Shown piece by piece: positions 1 through 5,325 of a stretch of 5,816 nucleotides of DNA. The notes beneath the pieces were generated by a model that ran no database searches, had not been told where the DNA came from, and was given only the letters and a program-made list of their open reading frames with translations. This stretch comes from an uncultured Eggerthellaceae bacterium (GTDB taxonomy: Bacteria; Actinomycetota; Coriobacteriia; Coriobacteriales; Eggerthellaceae). Each line of letters starts with the position of its first letter. Within the stretch, counting starts at the first letter, position 1. The DNA lies in contig CAQLOA010000101.1 of NCBI GenBank assembly GCA_948829205.1, forward strand, positions 1-5,816. The letters are read 5' to 3'. A program made the translations under genes and the position numbers.

Positions 1-1
1 G

Positions 2-2071
2 CAAACCATACTCATAGTCGACGACGCCCCCATGAACCGCGCCCTTCTGGCGGACATGCTGGGCGACGAGTACGAAATCATCGAGGCCGAGAACGGGATC
101 GAGGCCGTGTCCATCCTGCAGTCCAGCGTCGAGAGGATCGCGCTGGTGCTCCTGGACATCGTCATGCCCGAGATGGACGGCCTGGAAGTGCTCGCGATGA
201 TGAACAGCCACGGCTACATCTCCAGCACGCCGGTGATCATGGTTTCGTCCGAAACTTCATCGTCGGTCATCAAGAGGGCCTACGACCTGGGGGCCACCGA
301 CTTCATAAGCCGTCCGTTCGACACCTACATCGTGAAGCGCCGAGTGATGAACACGCTCATGCTGTACGCGAAGCAGCGCACGCTGGTCGATATGGTGGAG
401 GACCAGATCTACGAGCGGCAGAAGTCGGTCAACATGATGGTCAACATCCTCAGCCAGATCGTCGAGTTCCGCAACGGCGAAAGCGGCATGCACGTGCTCC
501 ACGTGAACACCATCACCGAGAAACTGCTGTACCAGGTGGCCAAGAAGACCGGCAGGAAAGACCTCGACCCGGACACCATATCGATGATCTCCATGGCATC
601 AAGCCTTCACGACATAGGGAAGATGGCCATACCCGAAGAGATCCTCAACAAGCCCGGACGCCTTACGGACGAGGAGTTCGAGCTGATGAAGACGCATTCC
701 GCCGTGGGGGCGGAGATGCTGTCCACCCTTTCGATCTACAAGAACGACCCGCTGGTGCAGACCGCCTACGAGATATGCCGCTGGCATCACGAGAGGTTCG
801 ACGGACGCGGCTACCCCGATGGCCTGAAGGGCGACGAGATCCCGATCAGCGCGCAGGTTGTGTCGCTTGCGGACGTGTACGACGCCCTGACTTCCGAACG
901 CGTCTACAAGGCGGCCATTCCCCACGACAAGGCCATCGAGATGATCCTTAACGGCGAGTGCGGGGCCTTCGACCCGTTCATGCTGGAATGCCTGACCGAC
1001 ATAGCCGACGAGATACGCGACGAGCTGAAGATAGCCTCGGCTTCGGCGAACGTCATGAAGGATGCGAACCGGGCGGCGTCCAAGGCGGCCAAGATCGTGT
1101 CCGACGGCGACGACCTGCCCGCTCCGTCCAGCCGCACCCTCGACCTTCTCGAGTACGAGCGGATGAAGTTCAACTTCTATGCCATGATGTCCAACGAGAT
1201 CCAGTTCGAGTACACCGACGATCCCCCGCTCATAGTGTTCGCTGACTACGGAAGCGCCAAGCTTGGGCTTCCCGAGGTGATAAGCGACCCGTACAACAAC
1301 AAGGTGCTTGCGGACATGTTCGGGGAGGATAACCTGCAGAAACTCTTCGACATGCTGCGAAGCACCACGAAGGACGACCCGATAGTCCAGCTCGACCTCA
1401 AGGCCACCGTGGAAGGCGAGCTGCGATGGTTCCACGTTGCCGCCAGGGCCATGTGGAGGGAGACCAAGAAGGGCATGGTCTACCACGGATCCATCGGCAA
1501 GATGGTGGACGTTCACGAGAACCGCCAGCGGATGACGGCCCTCGAAATAAAGGCGACCCACGACTCGCTGACCGGGTTGATGCATCACGACTTCGCCCGC
1601 AAGCTGATAAAGGAGCGCATGGCCGAGCGGCCAGAGGGCAGGTTCGTGCTGATGGTGATCGACATGGACCACTTCAAGGACGCCAACGACACCTACGGCC
1701 ACATGTTCGGCGACGAGGTCTTGAAGCATCTGTCCGACAAGCTGAAGGACAGTGTGCGCGACACTGACATAATCGCCCGCATCGGCGGCGATGAGTTCAT
1801 GATCTGCATGGAATGCGAAATCGACCCCGAGCCGCTGGTCAAGCGCATCTTCAACACGATAACGGGCGAGTACGAGGGATTCCCTATGTCGGTCAGCATC
1901 GGGGTGGTGTGCGTGCAAGGCGGCGATGCCAGCTACGATGACATATTCAAGGCTGCGGATGGAGCCCTCTACGAGATGAAGAGGGGCGGCCGCGGCGGAT
2001 ACGTGTTCGTCGACCCCGACGCTCAGCCGTGCGAGGACTTCCAGAGCACGGTGTCGTCGATCGACGGATAG
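2..2071 (+). CDS. Response regulator with HD-GYP, PAS-like and GGDEF domains (5' partial)
   Basis: Cytoplasmic c-di-GMP turnover regulator. The reading frame is open to the window edge. The ten codons before the ATG at 32 read QTILIVDDAP, the first strand and acidic pair of a receiver domain, so that ATG is internal and the start lies upstream. Counting from that Met: receiver about 1-115 with phospho-acceptor D42 (LLDIVMPEMDG), S72 as the switch residue, and arginine at 94 (SRPF) where lysine is usual. HD-GYP about 137-325 with ExxxH (E150, H154), HD at 193-194, H222, HH at 252-253, GRGYP at 258-262 and D281, so the metal ligands are present. A helical linker follows, then a PAS-like stretch about 375-495. 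GGDEF domain about 505-660 with DMDHFK at 544-549, GGDEF at 585-589 and an RxxD inhibitory site (R576-D579) five residues before it. Both catalytic centres look intact. The Hpt gene downstream suggests phosphorelay input. The PAS call is the weakest. Confidence 0.95.
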   Translation, partial: QTILIVDDAPMNRALLADMLGDEYEIIEAENGIEAVSILQSSVERIALVLLDIVMPEMDGLEVLAMMNSHGYISSTPVIMVSSETSSSVIKRAYDLGATDFISRPFDTYIVKRRVMNTLMLYAKQRTLVDMVEDQIYERQKSVNMMVNILSQIVEFRNGESGMHVLHVNTITEKLLYQVAKKTGRKDLDPDTISMISMASSLHDIGKMAIPEEILNKPGRLTDEEFELMKTHSAVGAEMLSTLSIYKNDPLVQTAYEICRWHHERFDGRGYPDGLKGDEIPISAQVVSLADVYDALTSERVYKAAIPHDKAIEMILNGECGAFDPFMLECLTDIADEIRDELKIASASANVMKDANRAASKAAKIVSDGDDLPAPSSRTLDLLEYERMKFNFYAMMSNEIQFEYTDDPPLIVFADYGSAKLGLPEVISDPYNNKVLADMFGEDNLQKLFDMLRSTTKDDPIVQLDLKATVEGELRWFHVAARAMWRETKKGMVYHGSIGKMVDVHENRQRMTALEIKATHDSLTGLMHHDFARKLIKERMAERPEGRFVLMVIDMDHFKDANDTYGHMFGDEVLKHLSDKLKDSVRDTDIIARIGGDEFMICMECEIDPEPLVKRIFNTITGEYEGFPMSVSIGVVCVQGGDASYDDIFKAADGALYEMKRGGRGGYVFVDPDAQPCEDFQSTVSSIDG

Positions 2072-2078
2072 GAACGAC

Positions 2079-2119
2079 AGCGGCGCATGCCGCTTGAACG
2101 AGGGGCTGCCTGGGGCAGC
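2079..2119 (+). repeat. Two small inverted repeats in the gap before the Hpt gene
   Basis: Two perfect six-base inverted repeats lie in tandem. AGCGGC (2079-2084) pairs with GCCGCT (2089-2094) around a GCAT loop. GCTGCC (2105-2110) pairs with GGCAGC (2114-2119) around a TGG loop. Neither is followed by a T run, so they do not look like terminators. The second ends six bases before the Hpt ribosome binding site. They could stabilise or process the mRNA and so set different levels for regulator and Hpt protein, but short GC-rich stems also arise by chance in DNA of this composition. Confidence 0.35.
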
Positions 2120-2124
2120 AGATC

Positions 2125-2131
2125 GGAGGAG
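2125..2131 (+). promoter_or_regulatory. Ribosome binding site that fixes the Hpt start
   Basis: GGAGGAG ends seven bases before the ATG at 2139. An in-frame TTG at 2094 would add 15 residues (MNEGLPGAADRRRLA), but it sits in the first hairpin, has no Shine-Dalgarno sequence at a suitable distance, and adds residues unlike an Hpt domain. Confidence 0.85.
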
Positions 2132-2138
2132 ACTGGCT

Positions 2139-2504
2139 ATGTCTTTGGAAGAGTTCTACGAAAGCATCTCGGGGGACCTGGCGGACGTGCGCGGCCATCT
2201 TCTGACCGACGAGAGGGTGACGAAGTTCGTGAAGATGTTCTTCGACGACCCGGTCAACTCGCAGCTTTGCGGCGCGATGGAGAACGATGACCTCGAGTCG
2301 GCGTTCCGGGCGGCGCATACCTTGAAGGGGCTTGCCGTCGGGATGGGATTCACGGCGCTGTACGATGCGTCCTATGCGCTCACCGAGGCGCTGCGCCCCA
2401 ACGATTCGGGCGCTCCTTCCGACCCTGGCCAGGTCCGGCCTCTGTTCGACAAGACCGAAGAGGAATACGACAAGGTCCTCGAGGCATACAACACCAAGTT
2501 CTAG
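2139..2504 (+). CDS. Stand-alone Hpt (histidine phosphotransfer) domain protein
   Basis: Predicted cytoplasmic phosphorelay carrier of 121 residues, about the size of one Hpt helical bundle and nothing more. The motif AAHTLKGLAVGMGF holds the expected phospho-accepting histidine at H60, with K63 and G64 of the HTLKG signature. The flanking sequence is amphipathic and helical, with no membrane segment and no kinase ATPase domain. Such proteins pass a phosphoryl group between the receiver of a hybrid kinase and the receiver of a final response regulator. The receiver protein encoded 67 bases upstream on the same strand is the natural partner, although that pairing is an inference. No promoter was seen in the gap, so the gene is probably cotranscribed with the regulator. 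The start at 2139 is chosen for its strong GGAGGAG. A probable terminator follows the stop closely. Confidence 0.92.
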   Translation: MSLEEFYESISGDLADVRGHLLTDERVTKFVKMFFDDPVNSQLCGAMENDDLESAFRAAHTLKGLAVGMGFTALYDASYALTEALRPNDSGAPSDPGQVRPLFDKTEEEYDKVLEAYNTKF

Positions 2505-2509
2505 CGTTT

Positions 2510-2549
2510 GGCCCGTGTCAAAAGCGAACGTCCCCTGACATGGGCCTTT
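2510..2549 (+). terminator. Probable intrinsic terminator of the regulator-Hpt operon
   Basis: Bases 2510-2520 (GGCCCGTGTCA) pair with 2536-2546 (TGACATGGGCC) in an 11-base-pair stem whose only imperfection is one G-U pair (2515 with 2541). The loop is 15 bases and the stem is followed by TTTA. It starts five bases after the Hpt stop codon, the expected place. The weak points are the large loop and a T run of only three. It could instead be an operator-like inverted repeat, because its right arm overlaps the putative -35 area of the next promoter. Confidence 0.6.
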
Positions 2550-2560
2550 AGCGCTATAAT
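2535..2560 (+). promoter_or_regulatory. Putative promoter of the riboflavin transporter operon
   Basis: TATAAT at 2555-2560 is a perfect -10 hexamer in otherwise GC-rich DNA. It places transcription start near 2566-2568, about five bases before the riboswitch closing helix, which is where a riboswitch promoter belongs. The best -35-like match is CTGACA at 2535-2540 (five of six to TTGACA), but its spacing is only 14 bases. At the ideal 17-base spacing the sequence (CCCCTG) is poor. The -10 element is therefore well supported and the -35 element is not. Confidence 0.65.
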
Positions 2561-2571
2561 CGGCGACGTTA

Positions 2572-2755
2572 CTGTTTCAGGGCGAGGTGGAATTCCTCAC
2601 TGGCGGTAGCCGACGCTTCGGGCGTGCGACTGCACGCAGCAAGGCGTCGGGAGCCCGCGAGCCCACCAGCTTGTCAGCTTGCGCTGCTGGCGGCTGGATG
2701 GGTTGACCCGGTCGAATGCCGGGGCCAACGGTCAAAGTCCGGATGGAAGAGGCAG
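2572..2755 (+). promoter_or_regulatory. FMN riboswitch (RFN element)
   Basis: RNA aptamer that binds flavin mononucleotide. P1 is formed by CTGTTTC (2572-2578) and GAGGCAG (2749-2755), with two G-U pairs. The P2 region is GGGCGAGGTGGAATTCCTCA followed by CTGGCGGTAG. P3 is CCGACGC (2610-2616) with GCGTCGG (2644-2650), capped by an inner hairpin GCGTGC/GCACGC with a GACT loop. The conserved AGCCCGCGAGC lies at 2652-2662. P4 uses CCAGC (2666-2670) and GCTGG (2686-2690). P5 uses CCCGG (2707-2711) and CCGGG (2719-2723). The conserved GTCAAAGTCCGGATGGAAGAGG block ends the element. It lies directly upstream of a RibU-type gene, the expected target. Only 11 bases separate it from the start codon, so there is no room for a terminator, and P1 shares its last two bases with the Shine-Dalgarno sequence, pointing to direct translational control. 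Core base A2727 differs from the usual G. Confidence 0.97.
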
Positions 2756-2759
2756 GAGG
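2754..2759 (+). promoter_or_regulatory. ribU ribosome binding site overlapping riboswitch P1
   Basis: AGGAGG ends seven bases before the ATG at 2767. Its first two bases are also the last two bases of the riboswitch closing helix, so formation of P1 in the FMN-bound state should hinder ribosome access. An in-frame ATG at 2716 lies inside the aptamer (P5 loop) and is not a credible start. Confidence 0.85.
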
Positions 2760-2766
2760 TCTCACT

Positions 2767-3357
2767 ATGTCTATCGACGCGCGCGCAAACACCCCCACCC
2801 TTCAGAACGAGAACCGTTGGAGCACGAAGCAGCTCGTGGTCATGGCGCTGATGTGCGCCATAGCGCTGCTGCTCAGCTTCATCGAGTTCCCATTGTTCCC
2901 GGCGGCATCGTTTCTGAAGCTTGACTTCTCGCTTGTGCCGACCACGGTGGTCGCCTTCGCCTACGGTGCCGGGCCCGGGCTTATCGTGGGATTGGCGTGC
3001 GCGGTGGCGCACGCGGCCATCACCGGCAACTGGGTCGGATGCCTCATGAGCTGCATCGTGGCCATCGTGTACATCGTGCCCGCCGCAATCATCTACAGGC
3101 GCATGCACACCATGAAGGGCGGCATCGTCGGCCTGGTGGTTTCCACGGTGTGCCTGATCGTGGGAATCATCGTCGCGAACCTGATAATCGACCCGCTGTT
3201 CTACGGAATGCCCTTCGAGGCCGTGGCGGCGTTGGTTGTGCCCGCCATCCTTCCGTTCAATGCCATCAAGGGCGTGCTTGTCAGCGCGTTGACGTTGCTG
3301 GTGTACAAGAGCATATCCAACCTCATCACGCCGACGAAGAAGCAGGCGAAGGCCTAG
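2767..3357 (+). CDS. ribU: RibU, riboflavin-specific S component of an ECF transporter
   Basis: Integral membrane substrate-binding subunit (196 residues, normal for the family) that captures riboflavin outside the cell and hands it inward with the EcfA/EcfT module. After a polar N-terminus of about 20 residues, hydrophobic helices run roughly at 22-40, 57-72, 72-90, 94-112, 117-141 and 152-181, consistent with the six of S components. Helix 1 holds an AxxxA motif (A27-A31), the family contact with EcfT. The stretch FLKLDFSLVPT (49-59) and PFNAIKG (163-169) match RibU family signatures. A basic tail (KKQAKA) ends the protein. The FMN riboswitch directly upstream independently supports flavin as substrate. 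It is followed after 42 bases by the ATPase gene on the same strand, with no terminator between. The start at 2767 is set by AGGAGG. Specificity for riboflavin over a related flavin is inferred from family and riboswitch together. Confidence 0.95.
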   Translation: MSIDARANTPTLQNENRWSTKQLVVMALMCAIALLLSFIEFPLFPAASFLKLDFSLVPTTVVAFAYGAGPGLIVGLACAVAHAAITGNWVGCLMSCIVAIVYIVPAAIIYRRMHTMKGGIVGLVVSTVCLIVGIIVANLIIDPLFYGMPFEAVAALVVPAILPFNAIKGVLVSALTLLVYKSISNLITPTKKQAKA

Positions 3358-3399
3358 CGGGCGCACGACGCGACGCTTTGTCATGAGGGCGCTGCTGCC

Positions 3400-5325
3400 A
3401 TGGCGATAGTCGGCTTCCAAAACGTCAGCTTCAGCTACGACGGGCATGCGAACGCGCTCGACGACGTGACGTTGTCCATCGAGCGCGGCTCGTTCGTCTG
3501 CGTGCTGGGCGGCAACGGAAGCGGCAAGTCGACGCTGGCCAGGCACGTCGACGCGCTGCTCCTGCCCGACGCGGGGAAGGTGTGCGTGCTCGGGCTGGAC
3601 ACTTCGGATGGCGGAAACCTGTTGGAGGTGCGCAGCAACGCGGGGCTGGTGTTCCAGAACCCCGACGACCAGATAGTGGCCGCCGTGGTGGAAGACGACG
3701 CGGCCTTCGGGCCCGAGAACCTTGGCGTGCCGTCCGACGAGCTTTCCGGGCGCGTGCAGGGAGCGCTCGAGCGCGTGGGGCTCGGCAGTTTCGGCAAGCG
3801 CGAGACTTTCGCGCTTTCGGGCGGCCAGAAGCAGCGCGTGGCCATCGCCGGCATCTGCGCAATGGACCCGCAGGTCATCGTCTTCGACGAAGCCGGGTCG
3901 ATGCTGGACCCGCGTGGCCGCAGGGGGCTCATGCGCCTGTGCCGCGAGCTCAACGACGCGGGCATCACCATCGTGCTGATCACGCATTCCATGGAGGAGG
4001 CGGCGCTGGCCGACAGGGTGGTGGTCCTGAAGTCGGGGAAGGTGGCCATGGACGGCGCTCCGCAGGAGGTGCTGTCCAGGGCGCGCGAGTTGCGCGAACT
4101 GAACCTGGAGCCGCCCTTCGCCGCGCAGATGAGCCTGGCGCTGCAGGACGCAGGCATGCCGGTTCCCACGTGCGTGGACGAGCGGCAGCTGGAAGGCGAG
4201 CTGGAAGGGCTGCTGGGCGTTGCGGGGGTGCCGCGGAAGGAAGCGGGCGCGCCGTCGGGGGCCATGCGGGCATGCGAGGCCGCCGCGCACGAAGGCGAGC
4301 CCGTCATAACCCTGGAAGGCGTCAGCTTCTCCTATGCGCCCAAGCAGGCGCGGAAGGCCTGCAAGGCCGAAAGGCGTCGCGCGGGCGCGAGCGTCGGGGA
4401 CGCATGCGAGCCCCGGCAGGCGGGGGCCGGAAGCGGGGGCTCCCAGTGGGCGCTGCACGACGTGTCTCTCTCGCTGAACGAAGGCGACTTCCTGGGAATC
4501 GCAGGGCACACGGGCTCGGGGAAGAGCACGTTGGCCCAGCTGCTTGCGGGCGTACTGCGCCCCACGGCGGGGCACGCGTCCGTGCGCGGGCGCAACCTGG
4601 CCGACAAGCGCAACGTTGCCGAGGCGCGCAGGTCGGTAGGGATGGTGTTCCAGTACCCCGAGCACCAGCTTTTCGCGCCCACCGTCTTCGAGGATGTGGC
4701 GTTTGGCCCGCGCAACCTGGGGTTTTCGCAAGAAGAGGCGGACCTGAAGGTGCGCAAGGCCCTGGAGCTGGTGCATCTTTCGCCCGACAAGGTGGGCGAC
4801 AGAAGCCCATTCGAGCTTTCGGGCGGACAGCAGAGGCGCGTGGCCCTGGCAGGGGTGCTTGCCATGGAACCCGAGGTGCTGGTGCTGGACGAGCCCACCG
4901 CAGGGCTCGACCCGAAGTCCCACGAGCTGTTCCTGGGGCTGATTTCCGAGCTGCACCGCACGAGCAACGTGGCCACCGTGATCGTCTCGCACGACATGGA
5001 CGACCTGGCCAGGCTTTGCAACCGCGTGATGCTGATGAACGAAGGGCGCGTCGTGGCCGACGGGTCGCCCGCGCTTATATTCTCAGACGAGGACGCCATC
5101 GCGCGCATAGGCCTGGGCGTTCCCCACACAACGCATCTTGCGAACCGGCTGGGGATGCTGGGGCTTTTCTGCACCGTGCCCACGGTGGTAGAGCTTGCCG
5201 GGCAGGTGGTGGCGCGCTGGCGAAGCCTGGCGGGGAACGGATGCGGAGTCGACGAGGCGGCCGCCAGCCCAGCAGCTGGCCTGCGTGGGATGGACGAGCG
5301 CGGCCCGGAAGGGGGCCGGGCATGA
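3400..5325 (+). CDS. ecfA: Fused ECF transporter ATPase EcfA1-EcfA2 (two ABC domains)
   Basis: Cytoplasmic ATP-hydrolysing engine of the importer, with both usual subunits in one chain of 641 residues. Domain 1 (about 1-245): Walker A GGNGSGKST (37-45), Q-loop Q86, signature LSGGQ (139-143), Walker B VIVFDE (159-164) followed by AGSMLD, H-loop H196. Domain 2 (about 302-585): Walker A GHTGSGKST (369-377), Q418, LSGGQ (473-477), VLVLDEPTAGLD (493-504), H531. DEA..MLD is typical of EcfA1 and DEPTAGLD of EcfA2, which gives the order A1-A2. All catalytic residues are present in both. The domains are joined by an Ala/Gly/Glu-rich linker near 246-300. Domain 2 has an extra basic Ala/Gly-rich insertion near 315-348 before QWALHDVSL, and a low-complexity tail after about 605. 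The start at 3400 gives the standard MAIVGFQNVSFSY opening, with GAGGG ten bases upstream. The stop overlaps the ecfT start. Confidence 0.96.
   Translation: MAIVGFQNVSFSYDGHANALDDVTLSIERGSFVCVLGGNGSGKSTLARHVDALLLPDAGKVCVLGLDTSDGGNLLEVRSNAGLVFQNPDDQIVAAVVEDDAAFGPENLGVPSDELSGRVQGALERVGLGSFGKRETFALSGGQKQRVAIAGICAMDPQVIVFDEAGSMLDPRGRRGLMRLCRELNDAGITIVLITHSMEEAALADRVVVLKSGKVAMDGAPQEVLSRARELRELNLEPPFAAQMSLALQDAGMPVPTCVDERQLEGELEGLLGVAGVPRKEAGAPSGAMRACEAAAHEGEPVITLEGVSFSYAPKQARKACKAERRRAGASVGDACEPRQAGAGSGGSQWALHDVSLSLNEGDFLGIAGHTGSGKSTLAQLLAGVLRPTAGHASVRGRNLADKRNVAEARRSVGMVFQYPEHQLFAPTVFEDVAFGPRNLGFSQEEADLKVRKALELVHLSPDKVGDRSPFELSGGQQRRVALAGVLAMEPEVLVLDEPTAGLDPKSHELFLGLISELHRTSNVATVIVSHDMDDLARLCNRVMLMNEGRVVADGSPALIFSDEDAIARIGLGVPHTTHLANRLGMLGLFCTVPTVVELAGQVVARWRSLAGNGCGVDEAAASPAAGLRGMDERGPEGGRA
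5301..5321 (+). promoter_or_regulatory. Alternative hairpins over the ecfT ribosome binding site
   Basis: The Shine-Dalgarno-like GGAAGGGGG (5307-5315) lies six bases before the ecfT ATG and inside a GC-rich inverted repeat. Two exclusive perfect six-base-pair stems are possible: CGGCCC (5301-5306) with GGGCCG (5313-5318), loop GGAAGG; or GCCCGG (5303-5308) with CCGGGC (5316-5321), loop AAGGGGG. Ribosomes finishing ecfA would melt either one, which fits translational coupling. The structural meaning is inferred. Confidence 0.45.

Noticed and set aside
32..34. ATG at 32 as the start of the response regulator
   Set aside because: The ten in-frame codons before it encode the receiver domain's first strand and acidic pair, so the protein starts before the window.
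958..1245. Forward-strand 95-codon frame inside the response regulator in another reading frame
   Set aside because: Arg/Gly/His-rich shadow frame lying wholly inside the HD-GYP to PAS-like coding region, without a domain or binding site.
599..1918. Long reverse-strand open frame of 439 codons opposite the response regulator
   Set aside because: It mirrors a well-supported gene, is rich in His, Val and Leu with no recognisable domain, and open antisense frames are expected from the third-position GC bias here.
2716..2766. Upstream in-frame ATG that would lengthen RibU by 17 residues
   Set aside because: It lies inside the FMN aptamer and lacks a ribosome binding site, whereas ATG 2767 has AGGAGG at ideal spacing.
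3383..3409. Eight-codon frame MRALLPWR overlapping the ecfA start, as a possible leader peptide
   Set aside because: It has no ribosome binding site of its own, carries no runs of regulatory codons, and such short frames are common by chance.
2674..4992. Reverse-strand open frame of 772 codons spanning the riboswitch, ribU and ecfA
   Set aside because: It crosses three unrelated, strongly supported features, has a His/Arg/Gln-rich low-complexity composition and no family signature; a composition artefact.
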